This document shows positions 1 through 7,636 of a DNA stretch of 64,000 nt, piece after piece. Source of the DNA: Spirosoma endophyticum (GTDB lineage Bacteria > Bacteroidota > Bacteroidia > Cytophagales > Spirosomataceae). Every line of letters starts with the position of its first letter. Position 1 is the stretch's first letter. A model generated the notes under the pieces. The model was not told where the DNA came from and searched no databases. It saw only the letters and a program-made list of their open reading frames with translations. Made by a program: the position numbers and the translations under genes. The stretch is taken from contig NZ_FOLQ01000002.1 of assembly GCF_900112365.1 (NCBI RefSeq), forward strand, positions 496,001 to 560,000, written 5' to 3'.

Positions 1-522
1 CGATGACCCGGACGGGCCCGTTGAACTGATCTGAACACCCGGCACGCGACCTGCCAGCGAATTCAGTACGTTTTCCTGCGCCACACGACTCAGGTCTTTT
101 CCCTGCACCTCACCGACTGCATAGCCCAGCGAGCGTGCTTCCCGCTTGATGCCCAGCGCCGTAACGACCACTTCGCCCAGCACCTCGTTGTTTTCGACTA
201 ACTCGACGTTGATTACGGATTGATTCCCGACCGTAACTTCCTGCGTTTTGTGCCCGATGAAGGAGAACACCAATACCGCGTTGTTGCTGTTTACGGAGAT
301 GGAATAGTTGCCTTTCTGGTCGGTGACCGATCCAATCTGAGTACCTTTGATCAGGATGTTAGCTCCCGCAATAGGCTGGCTGTTGGTGGCTAACGTAACG
401 GTCCCGGTTATGGTTTTGGCCGGGTTTCCTTTGGCCAGCGCGTCTGCAAAGCAAATTCCCACCAGCATGGCGATGGTCAGGGAATGCCTTAGAATCAACT
501 GAAAAGTAGAAATTGGTTTCAT
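1..522 (-). CDS. SusC/RagA-type TonB-dependent receptor, N-terminal part (runs off the window)
   Basis: The frame is open for 174 codons from an ATG at 522 to the window edge, so the C-terminal barrel lies outside. A signal peptide (about residues 1-30, ending near ADALAKG) is followed by a carboxypeptidase-regulatory-like domain: TGTVTLATNSQPIAGANI, then GTQIGSVTDQKGNYSI and FSFIGHKTQEV. Next comes the start of the plug domain with GEVVVTALGIKREARSLGYA and NSLAGRVPGVQI. This order is that of SusC/RagA outer-membrane proteins, which import oligosaccharides or other nutrients with TonB energy. It lies downstream of an ECF sigma factor and a small probable anti-sigma protein on the same strand, a usual arrangement for sigma-controlled SusC genes in Bacteroidota. 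The substrate cannot be told from this fragment. Confidence 0.9.
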   Translation of the reverse strand, partial: MKPISTFQLILRHSLTIAMLVGICFADALAKGNPAKTITGTVTLATNSQPIAGANILIKGTQIGSVTDQKGNYSISVNSNNAVLVFSFIGHKTQEVTVGNQSVINVELVENNEVLGEVVVTALGIKREARSLGYAVGEVQGKDLSRVAQENVLNSLAGRVPGVQISSTGPSGSS

Positions 523-613
523 GCGTGTTCAGTTATAAGGGGTTCAATAAATTCACAGGGTAAACTCACTACGTAGCGGTCAGAAAGTCAGGCTGGTTGC
601 CGGTTTCCAGTCG

Positions 614-811
614 CTACTCCGCTTGTGTATCGGGTGCTGGCGTATGGTTGTTTTGACGAATCAGTTCGTTAAAATGAGCCTCCAGTACGTCAGAATAGGC
701 CTGTATAGCGTCGACGTTATGCAGGCCTGCTAAAAATTCGTCAAGTTCTGCCCGCGACAGGTTGTTGTTGAGTAGTTGCTCAATTAGATAGCTACTGTCA
801 TGATTTGACAT
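614..811 (-). CDS. Small probable anti-sigma domain protein (65 aa)
   Basis: The frame extends further upstream to 880, but the ATG at 811 (MSNHDSSYLIEQLLNNNLSR) is the sensible start; the extra 23 residues would be translated leader. The protein has a pattern of two to three helices, with LIEQLLNNNLSRAELDEFL and a later DVLEAHFNELI, followed by a polar tail. That pattern resembles the cytoplasmic sigma-binding domain at the start of FecR-type anti-sigma factors. No membrane segment and no periplasmic FecR domain follow: a stop codon comes after residue 65, and about 90 bases later the SusC gene starts. Position between the ECF sigma gene and SusC supports an anti-sigma role. The family assignment is inferred from the helical pattern and context, not from a hallmark residue. 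It could be an unrelated small protein. Confidence 0.55.
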   Translation of the reverse strand: MSNHDSSYLIEQLLNNNLSRAELDEFLAGLHNVDAIQAYSDVLEAHFNELIRQNNHTPAPDTQAE

Positions 812-898
812 TGTATCACATCCGTTAGCCCGTTTGCCTATAGTACTGGCAGTGCCCGCTAAAGGACTAGTCAAAAACACTTATTTTTTATGAGGTCA

Positions 899-1444
899 CT
901 AAAGAAGGGCGAAATCGAGTTTTTCCCGCAGGACCTGTTTGGCTTTTACGAGTTGATTTTTAACTGTATTTTTTGAAATCCTCAGTAACTCCGCTATTTC
1001 CTGATAGGATTTTCCGCCCTCTATGTTCAGCAGTAAAATAACTTTCCGCTTATCGGAAAGCGAATTAATTGCCGCCTGAAGCAATTGGAGCCGGGCTTCC
1101 TGATCGTCGGCTTCCTCTTCGTGGACGCTTTGCATCCGGTCCATGTAGCGTTGTTTGAGCAACTGGCTTTTTTCGACCTGTTTCAGGTAGTCGAACGCCA
1201 TATTTCTCAGGCAGGTAAATAAATAGGAATTGAAATTCAGGCTCGGGTTAATAGACGTACGACGTTCCCATATTTTTATGAACACGTCATGGACCATGTT
1301 TTCTGCCTCCTCCTGATCTTTCAACAGATACAGACAGAACTTAAACGCGGGCGTTCGGTAATGCCGATATAGTTTTGCAAAAGCCGCCTGGTCGCCCTGA
1401 ATGACGTCGACAAGAATGCTTTCAATTGAGTAGTTAATGGTCAT
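899..1444 (-). CDS. ECF RNA polymerase sigma factor
   Basis: A 181-residue sigma-70 family protein. Region 2 is seen as LYRHYRTPAFKFCLYLLKD followed by AENMVHDVFIKIWERR, which binds core polymerase and the -10 element. Region 4 is seen as LSDKRKVILLLNIEGGKSY followed by QEIAELLRISKNTVKNQL, the -35-binding helix-turn-helix. Regions 1 and 3 are absent, as in extracytoplasmic-function sigma factors. I chose the ATG at 1444; an upstream start at 1486 would add 14 hydrophobic residues (LLFLLM) unlike the family. It is first in a minus-strand set with the small anti-sigma-like gene and SusC, so it probably drives the SusC gene in response to that receptor's ligand. The region in front carries two copies of one palindrome. 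Confidence 0.92.
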   Translation of the reverse strand: MTINYSIESILVDVIQGDQAAFAKLYRHYRTPAFKFCLYLLKDQEEAENMVHDVFIKIWERRTSINPSLNFNSYLFTCLRNMAFDYLKQVEKSQLLKQRYMDRMQSVHEEEADDQEARLQLLQAAINSLSDKRKVILLLNIEGGKSYQEIAELLRISKNTVKNQLVKAKQVLREKLDFALL

Positions 1445-2012
1445 AAGGAGGAAGAGTAAAGTGTACGGTTTGTAAGTTTTTGTCAAACCATCAGAAAATG
1501 GTGAAATAGAATGGTTTGGTGAATTTTTATTAATAATTCCAGTTGAATATCCAAATATTATTTGGATAATATTGACAAAAGGATGTATCGTTATTTGATA
1601 ACAAATCCTTTACATTCTCTTAACAAAGGCTGGATAATCCAAATAAAATTTGGATTTACGTTGAGTATGAGGCAAATATAGAGTAGGAGGATTTAATTAA
1701 TTTTCGCACTTTGCGTAAAATAACCTTCTATTTGCGCAAGCCGATATAGATTTTACATGTGGGTAATGTTAATGATCCCATATATCTCATTTAAGACTCA
1801 TTATCAATGATTTAAGTGTTGTGCTGCACAGATGGCCGTTGGTCATACGTATTAGTAACATGGGCAATTGCGCTAACGATAGCACACAAAATAGGAGAAA
1901 CTGAAAATTTGCCAGTTGGGAAATAGCCTTATACGGCTGTCAGGCAGTATATCAAGTGAATATTACGAACGAAGCGGGCTCTATCTGCTCGAACTGACAC
2001 CATTCCCCTATC
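1445..2012. other. AT-rich intergenic region of 568 bases
   Basis: This gap separates the minus-strand sigma operon from the plus-strand secreted protein gene at 2013. It contains the palindrome pair described separately at 1549-1655. I find no credible small gene and no RNA gene. On the minus strand 1673-1680 reads TATATTTG, which fits the -7 form TAnnTTTG, but no TTG lies at a suitable distance upstream of it. The stretch 1690-2012 holds nothing I can assign. Confidence 0.6.
1549..1655. promoter_or_regulatory. Two copies of a 19-bp palindrome, ATCCAAAT-N3-ATTTGGAT
   Basis: Copy 1 is 1549-1567 with spacer ATT; copy 2 is 1637-1655 with spacer AAA, and its arms extend one more matching base pair. 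Both have perfect 8-bp arms, and the centres are 88 bases apart. A further TGGAT half-site abuts copy 2 at 1631-1635. Identical arms with different spacers point to a dimeric DNA-binding protein and not to RNA hairpins. They lie 105 and 193 bases upstream of the sigma factor start, and 358-464 bases upstream of the plus-strand gene at 2013, so the sigma operon is the likelier target. The cognate protein is unknown. Confidence 0.6.
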
Positions 2013-4241
2013 ATGCAAAGACTCTGTTCAGTAGCTGTTTTAGCTGCCTTTCTTGGTTGCTTTTTGGTTGATTATCCGGTATTCGCTCAGTCGATTTATG
2101 CCGATAAACCGTACAATCAGACGTATAGCGTTAAATATTATGCTGGAAAAACAGATGGCCTCTCCGGATTAAGCTGTGATCGAAATGGAGTGATTCAGGT
2201 AGTCTCGGCCGATGGTTTACTGCATCCATACGGCGGCCAATTTCTATCGCCCGGTATGTTGCAACCCGACCGAACGTATCGTCCGATGACTGATATGAAA
2301 CTGGCGGCCATTGGTACGTATGGTCAGCAACTCGTTTACCTCGACAACCGGGCGGTGTTGAGCAATGCCTGGGCCGGAAAACTGTTCGCTGACCATCAGC
2401 TTCCCAAGGCGCGACTTTTTGCCGGTGGCGCTAATTTTACGTTCCTCGTTTCGGATGGGAAAGCCCTTCACCTGGTTAAAGAGACCACCATGTTGTGGAA
2501 AGGAGCCATGCCGGACGATGAAGCGATTGGCATTCGGTACCAGCCAACTGCGGATCAGTTCTGGATACTGGGCAAAAAATCGCTGTACACGCTTTCGGGC
2601 AAAGACTTTAAACTGGCCAGGGTGTTTGAGGGAGCCAACTTCACCTCATTCGATCTTGTCGGCAAAAGCCAGAAGGTAATCATTGGTACGACTGACGGCT
2701 ACATCGAATTCGATCCGGTCAGCAAAAAGCAGCTTGGTGCCATTCACAAAAAACTGCCCTGGACCGATATCACGACCGTGGCCGACGTGAATGGAAAGCT
2801 CTGGTTTGGCTCGACCAAAGGTGCCTTTTTACTACGTTCCGACGGCAAATTCGATTACTACAACGGCGAACGCTGGTTGCCGGGCGATAACGTAACGCAG
2901 ATTGCCCCCGGACCAGCGAACAGCGTGTTGATTCTGACGACAGCCGGTCTGGCCGAAATCGTTACGAAGCCGATGACGCTTCATGAAAAAGCCATGTTTT
3001 ACGACAAACAGGTTCGAAGTCGGCACATACGCAATGGATTCAATGCGTCGCTGGAACGTATGAAAAAGGGTGATCTGGCGACGGGCTATCTGGATGATTC
3101 GGATAATGATGGGCTTTGGACGTCCATGTATCTGGCAGGCGAGGTGTTCCGGTACGCGGTTACGAAAGACAAAGACGCGCTGCAAAACTGCCGGGAATCG
3201 CTCGATGCCATGGAGCGGCTCTATACCGTAACGCCCGTGCCGGGTTTTCCGGCGAGGTCGTTTGAGCGGGCGGGTTTCATGGCCCAGCTTCACGATACTG
3301 ACCGTTGGCAACACTCGCCCCAACCCGGTTGGGACTGGAAATCGACGACCAGTAGCGACGAAGTGATCGGGCATGTTTTTGCGTTCGGAGCCATGGCCGA
3401 ATTAGTGGACGATAAAAACCTGCAACGGCGGGCCGTTACGCTCATCGATACGCTCATGAGCCACATTGTGAGCCACAATCTCTATTTGATTGACTTCGAC
3501 GGCAAACCAACCATGTGGGGAAAGTGGAATCCTGAGTATGTGAATGCCTTCCCGATCAACGTAGGTGACCGCAAGCTGAATTCCTCGAATATTGTGGCCA
3601 TGCTCCAGACGGCCTATCATTTCACCAAAAAGGAAAAGTACAAGAAGAAAGCGCTGGAGCTACTGCAAAAGCATGGGTATCTGGAAAATCTGATGCGGCC
3701 CATGAGCGTGATCGGAAAAGCGCCCGAAGATGCCGATGAGCACAGTAAACACATGTCGGATGGCTGGAATCACTCTGATGACGAGATGTATTTTGTAGGC
3801 TATTGGGGCTTGTATCGCTACGCCCTGACCGATGCCCTCAAAGCCGATTTCAGAAAAGCTATTATCGACCATTGGGAAATCGAGCGGCCCGAGAAAGACG
3901 GAGCCTGGAATATTTTCACCGCCCTGACGGGCACGAAAACCTTTGATCTGAACGAAGCCGTCTGGTATTTGCAGGCGTTCCCGCTTGACCTCATCGACTG
4001 GGAAATCCGAAACAGCCACCGGAAAGATATCGAGATGCTACCCGATAATTTTCGGAAACAAACGACCAAAGAAGTACTGTCACCCGCCGAGCGCCCCATT
4101 CAACGGCACAATGGCAATACGTTTAGCCTGGACCGTACCCGCAGCAATGGCCAATCGGAGCACAGCGCGGGCGACATCTGGTTGCTACCGTACTGGATGG
4201 GCCGGTATCTGGGTGTCATTAGTGCGCCGGTCAGTAAGTGA
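2013..4241 (+). CDS. Secreted propeller plus helical-barrel protein, probably glycan-related
   Basis: A 742-residue protein with a signal peptide ending near PVFAQS (residue 26). Residues about 40-320 show repeated short beta motifs of a propeller, such as DRNGVIQVVSADGLLH, VIIGTTDGYIEFDPVSK and DVNGKLWFGSTKGAFLL, like the two-component-regulator type. From about 330 on the sequence becomes helical, with LDDSDNDGLWTSMYLAGEV, ERAGFMAQLHDTDRWQHS and DGWNHSDDEMYFVGYWGLYR, in the style of (alpha/alpha)6 barrels seen in polysaccharide lyases and GH88/GH105-type hydrolases. I do not recognise a named family or a proven active site, so the enzymatic role is inference. It starts a plus-strand run ahead of an HpcH-type aldolase, 82 bases downstream. 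It may also be non-catalytic. Confidence 0.75.
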   Translation: MQRLCSVAVLAAFLGCFLVDYPVFAQSIYADKPYNQTYSVKYYAGKTDGLSGLSCDRNGVIQVVSADGLLHPYGGQFLSPGMLQPDRTYRPMTDMKLAAIGTYGQQLVYLDNRAVLSNAWAGKLFADHQLPKARLFAGGANFTFLVSDGKALHLVKETTMLWKGAMPDDEAIGIRYQPTADQFWILGKKSLYTLSGKDFKLARVFEGANFTSFDLVGKSQKVIIGTTDGYIEFDPVSKKQLGAIHKKLPWTDITTVADVNGKLWFGSTKGAFLLRSDGKFDYYNGERWLPGDNVTQIAPGPANSVLILTTAGLAEIVTKPMTLHEKAMFYDKQVRSRHIRNGFNASLERMKKGDLATGYLDDSDNDGLWTSMYLAGEVFRYAVTKDKDALQNCRESLDAMERLYTVTPVPGFPARSFERAGFMAQLHDTDRWQHSPQPGWDWKSTTSSDEVIGHVFAFGAMAELVDDKNLQRRAVTLIDTLMSHIVSHNLYLIDFDGKPTMWGKWNPEYVNAFPINVGDRKLNSSNIVAMLQTAYHFTKKEKYKKKALELLQKHGYLENLMRPMSVIGKAPEDADEHSKHMSDGWNHSDDEMYFVGYWGLYRYALTDALKADFRKAIIDHWEIERPEKDGAWNIFTALTGTKTFDLNEAVWYLQAFPLDLIDWEIRNSHRKDIEMLPDNFRKQTTKEVLSPAERPIQRHNGNTFSLDRTRSNGQSEHSAGDIWLLPYWMGRYLGVISAPVSK

Positions 4242-4323
4242 GCCGCCTGAAATAATTCGTGCGGTTGAGTAGTCTGAATGGAGACGGGAACAGTAGTATA
4301 GCTAGTCTGAAATCGCTGGTCAA

Positions 4324-5148
4324 ATGAGTGGTTCACCCAACCGAAGTCTCCTTCAAAAGCTCAACAGTGGACAAAACGTCTACGGAACCTGTATTACGTC
4401 GACCGCGCCGATGTGGCCGAAAGCGGTCAGGCAGCTAGGTCTTGACTTTGTTTTTCTGGATACTGAACATATTCCGCTGGACCGGGCTGAACTGGCAAAA
4501 CTCTGTCAGCAATTTCGGGCCTACGGCATTACGCCTATTGTTAGAATACCGAGTCCTGATCCCTTCCAGGCCTGCCAGGTAATTGACGGGGGCGCACTGG
4601 GCGTGGTGGCTCCGTATCTCGAATCGACCGAACAGGTGCGGGAATTAGTTGGGGCTACCAAATATCGGCCGCTGAAGGGCGAACGACTGGCGAATATTCT
4701 CCGTGGGAGCGAAACGCTTTCGGCCGAAATGGAAGCTTATATAACAGCCTATAATGCCGATCATATCTGCATTGCCAACATCGAAAGCGTGCCCGCGCTG
4801 CATCGTCTCGATGAGCTATTGTCGGTACCGGGTCTGGATGCGGTGTTCATTGGACCGCACGATTTGTCGGTAAGTCTGGGACTGCCTGAGCAATACGATC
4901 ACCCTGATTTTGAGGCTGCGGTACGTAGCATTATTCATACGACCCGCCAAAAAGGGCTGGCTATTGGTATTCATTTCTCGCTGGAACCCGAACGGCAGAT
5001 CAAGTGGATACATGAAGGCGTTAATATCATCGTACATAGTTTCGACATTGCTCTTTTCAGCCAGCGCCTGCGGCACGATCTGCGCATCATAAAAGAAGCC
5101 GTCGGCGACGATCAAGATCCGGAGTCGAGCGCATCTATGGTTGTTTGA
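4324..5148 (+). CDS. HpcH/HpaI aldolase family protein
   Basis: A 274-residue protein of the metal-dependent class II aldolase family that includes 2,4-dihydroxyhept-2-ene-1,7-dioate aldolase and 2-keto-3-deoxy-sugar aldolases. These split 2-keto-3-deoxy acids into pyruvate and an aldehyde. Visible motifs are LDFVFLDTEHIPLDRAEL near residue 39, the RIPSPDPFQ loop, the metal-binding region NIESVPALHRLDELL, and GLDAVFIGPHDLSVSLGLP near residue 175. The length and motif order are normal for the family. It is cytoplasmic (no signal). It lies between a secreted propeller protein and a glycerophosphodiesterase. The exact substrate cannot be named; a keto-deoxy sugar acid is plausible given the setting. 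A paralogue is at 46208. Confidence 0.88.
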   Translation: MSGSPNRSLLQKLNSGQNVYGTCITSTAPMWPKAVRQLGLDFVFLDTEHIPLDRAELAKLCQQFRAYGITPIVRIPSPDPFQACQVIDGGALGVVAPYLESTEQVRELVGATKYRPLKGERLANILRGSETLSAEMEAYITAYNADHICIANIESVPALHRLDELLSVPGLDAVFIGPHDLSVSLGLPEQYDHPDFEAAVRSIIHTTRQKGLAIGIHFSLEPERQIKWIHEGVNIIVHSFDIALFSQRLRHDLRIIKEAVGDDQDPESSASMVV

Positions 5149-5270
5149 CGGGATTCGATGGTTCTTCTTACCATCACTCGATCGCCTGTCTGGCGGATAA
5201 ACTCAGTGCTTCTCTGCAAACTTACCCTGTCAATTGGCCGGGGCAAAACCTAAGTTGAAAAACGCTCAGC

Positions 5271-6125
5271 ATGCATGGAAGTATAAAGTACGTAGCGTGT
5301 AGCTTCGTCATTGGGTGTTTGGCTGCTCAAATCACTACGTATGGTCAATCCCCGGATTCGCTCGGGTATTACCGAACGAAGCTTACGGCTCACCATAAAA
5401 TGGGCGTCTCGGCGCACAGAGGCTCGTCGGAAATCGCTCCGGAAAATACACTCGCTACGTTTCGGGCGGTTTTGCAACTCCAGGTCGACTACATAGAGAT
5501 TGATGTGCGGACGACGAAGGACGGGCAACTCATCATTTTGCACGATGCTACGTTGAATCGCACGACGAATGGAACCGGTTCGCTAAAAGAGCAGACACTG
5601 GCCGAACTGAAAAAGCTATCGGCCGCCCAGGGATACGACGAACAGTTTCAAAAAGAGCAAATTCCTACGCTGGAGGAAGTTTGCCAACTACTTGCTAACT
5701 GGAATACCAATCATACCGGGAAAACAAATCTGTACGTCGATTGCAAGGACGTAGCACCCGCGCCACTGGTGGCTATCCTCTCGAACTATGGCTTGCTCAA
5801 CGATGCCGTTTTTTACGGTTCCGACGAAATGTTACTGGCCTTACAGAAGGCGGCTCCAACGGCGAAATTGATGCCTGGGCTGAAGAAAATCGATACACTG
5901 ACCGATAAAATCAACAAACTTCATCCCTATGCCTTCGATGTGAGCTGGCCCGCCCTGAACGAATCGCTCGTTGGCCAACTTCATCAACAGCGGATTAAGG
6001 TATTTTCTGACTTGTTAGATGGGTACGATTTACCCACCCAATACGCAAAAGCGGCTCAACTGGGTATCGACGTCATTCAGACAGACCATGTGTTAAGCGT
6101 GTACCGGACGCTGACAACGAAATAA
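5271..6125 (+). CDS. Glycerophosphodiester phosphodiesterase (exported)
   Basis: A 284-residue GDPD-family TIM barrel with an N-terminal signal-like segment (VACSFVIGCLAAQI). The family hydrolyses glycerophosphodiesters to glycerol-3-phosphate and an alcohol. The signature SAHRGSSEIAPENTLATF gives the first catalytic His at residue 49, followed by DYIEIDVRTTKDGQLIILHD with the metal-binding Glu-Asp pair and the second catalytic His, then TLNRTTNGTG. The late segments KTNLYVDCKD and QLGIDVIQTDH complete the fold. The export signal suggests periplasmic scavenging of phospholipid head groups. It precedes a metallophosphatase, which could release phosphate in the same compartment; that coupling is inference. 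I see no clear promoter in the short gap before it. Confidence 0.92.
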   Translation: MHGSIKYVACSFVIGCLAAQITTYGQSPDSLGYYRTKLTAHHKMGVSAHRGSSEIAPENTLATFRAVLQLQVDYIEIDVRTTKDGQLIILHDATLNRTTNGTGSLKEQTLAELKKLSAAQGYDEQFQKEQIPTLEEVCQLLANWNTNHTGKTNLYVDCKDVAPAPLVAILSNYGLLNDAVFYGSDEMLLALQKAAPTAKLMPGLKKIDTLTDKINKLHPYAFDVSWPALNESLVGQLHQQRIKVFSDLLDGYDLPTQYAKAAQLGIDVIQTDHVLSVYRTLTTK

Positions 6126-6129
6126 GATA

Positions 6130-6190
6130 ACCCCCAATCCCTGAAAGGAGGCTCAATTTATAAGTGAGTAAAGCCCCCATCAGGGGGTTT
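6130..6190. repeat. Intergenic inverted repeat, C-rich/G-rich family, copy A
   Basis: The stretch begins ACCCCCAATCCCTGAAAGG and ends CCCCCATCAGGGGGTTT, so it can fold into a GC-rich hairpin. It aligns base by base with 13792-13859, including the central AGTGAGNAAAG loop, which shows a dispersed repeat and not a chance terminator. It sits 4 bases after the GDPD stop and may also end transcription. Confidence 0.75.
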
Positions 6191-6229
6191 TATGGCGATC
6201 AATACATAATTTCAACATATTTACTCTTC

Positions 6230-7612
6230 ATGATACGTACCATCTTCACGTTTCTCATTCTATTAATCGCCACGTCGACCTGGGCGCAGATTCACAAGGA
6301 CTATACCCCAACCGTTTATCCCGACCGGCTGATACTGGGTTGGCAGGGAAATCCCGCTACGTCCCAATCGGTTAATTGGCGTACCGATTCGACCGTGATG
6401 AACGCTGTGGGAGCCATTGCCGAAGCTGATCCATCCCCCGATTTTGTCAATAAGGCAACCATCGTTCCGGCCGCCACCGACCGCATCGTTCTCGACGGAA
6501 AATCGGTTTTTTATCATGCTGTTCATTTTAAAAACCTGAAACCGGCCACCCAGTATAGTTATCGGGTTGGGGACGGAACGCACTGGAGTGAGTGGTTTCA
6601 TTTTAAAACGGCGCAGGATCATCCCGCACCGTTTTCTTTTTTGTATTTCGGCGACGCTCAAAACGACATTCGCTCGCTTTGGTCGCGGGCTATTCGCGGG
6701 GCTTACTCAACTTTGCCTAAGGTGAATCTGATGATTCACGCGGGCGATTTAATCACTACGTCAAACGCCGACTGGCAATGGGCTGAGTGGTTTGAAGCGG
6801 GCGGCTGGATCAACGGCATGGTGCCAACGCTGGCGACGCCGGGTAACCACGAATATTTTAAGGATGAAACAGGTAAATCCCGTGTATCGAGGCACTGGCG
6901 CCCCTCATTCGTGCTCCCCGAAAACGGGCCAAAGGGTTTGGAGGAAACTGCGTACTCATTTGACTACCAGGGTACTCGGTTTGTTTCGCTGAATTCGCAG
7001 GCGGCCCTGCTCGATTCGACGGTGTTGGCTACGCAGGCCAATTGGCTTGTGCAAACGTTAAGCAACAACCCCAATCGGTGGACCATTGTCGTTCACCATC
7101 ACCCGATCTATTCGACGAAACAGGGGCGTGACAACGACGAATGGCGTGAAAAGATGGAGCCAATTTACAAAAAATATGGCGTCGATCTGGTGCTACAGGG
7201 CCATGACCATACCTACGGCCGGGGGCTGAATATGCCGTTGGGCAAGAGTCGAAAGCACCCCGATGGACCGATTTACGTAGTGTCAGTAAGTGGACCAAAA
7301 ATGTACGATATTGGCTTGCAAAACTGGATGGACCGGGCGGGATCGAATACGCAGTTATACCAAACCATTTCGATTGACGGCGATAAATTGTCTTATCAGT
7401 CGTACACCGTAACAGGCGAGAAATATGATACATTTGACCTACTTAAAAACGGTAAAGGTCAAAATACCCTCGTCGATCAGTCGCCGGTGCTGGCTCCCGA
7501 ACGGCTCGAACTCCCGGCAGAGTATCAGAAAAAGTACAAACCCCAGGAGATGGACGAATACCGAAATCGTTTTCAGGAATACAAAGCCCGCAAACAGGCG
7601 AAAAAAGAGTAA
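6230..7612 (+). CDS. Purple-acid-phosphatase-like metallophosphoesterase, secreted
   Basis: A 460-residue protein. I chose the ATG at 6230 because it begins directly with a signal peptide (MIRTIFTFLILLIATSTWAQ); an upstream start at 6164 would translate the intergenic repeat. Residues about 30-125 form a fibronectin-III-like N-terminal domain (LILGWQGNPATSQSVNW, THWSEWFHFKTAQD) as in purple acid phosphatases. The calcineurin-like catalytic domain shows LYFGDAQND, MIHAGDLI, ATPGNHEYF, IVVHHHPIYS and LVLQGHDHTYGR, which supply the dinuclear metal ligands. It probably cleaves phosphate esters in the periplasm. A lysine-rich C-terminal tail follows. It lies 104 bases after a glycerophosphodiesterase and 24 bases before a NagX-like gene, so the three may be co-transcribed. 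Confidence 0.92.
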   Translation: MIRTIFTFLILLIATSTWAQIHKDYTPTVYPDRLILGWQGNPATSQSVNWRTDSTVMNAVGAIAEADPSPDFVNKATIVPAATDRIVLDGKSVFYHAVHFKNLKPATQYSYRVGDGTHWSEWFHFKTAQDHPAPFSFLYFGDAQNDIRSLWSRAIRGAYSTLPKVNLMIHAGDLITTSNADWQWAEWFEAGGWINGMVPTLATPGNHEYFKDETGKSRVSRHWRPSFVLPENGPKGLEETAYSFDYQGTRFVSLNSQAALLDSTVLATQANWLVQTLSNNPNRWTIVVHHHPIYSTKQGRDNDEWREKMEPIYKKYGVDLVLQGHDHTYGRGLNMPLGKSRKHPDGPIYVVSVSGPKMYDIGLQNWMDRAGSNTQLYQTISIDGDKLSYQSYTVTGEKYDTFDLLKNGKGQNTLVDQSPVLAPERLELPAEYQKKYKPQEMDEYRNRFQEYKARKQAKKE

Positions 7613-7636
7613 TACCCATATAGAATCTGCCCCTCT

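Noticed and set aside
2832..3374. A 180-codon minus-strand frame inside the propeller/helical-barrel gene
   Set aside because: It is antisense to a gene with a clear signal peptide and domain pattern; its translation is rich in Arg, His and Pro with no recognisable motif.
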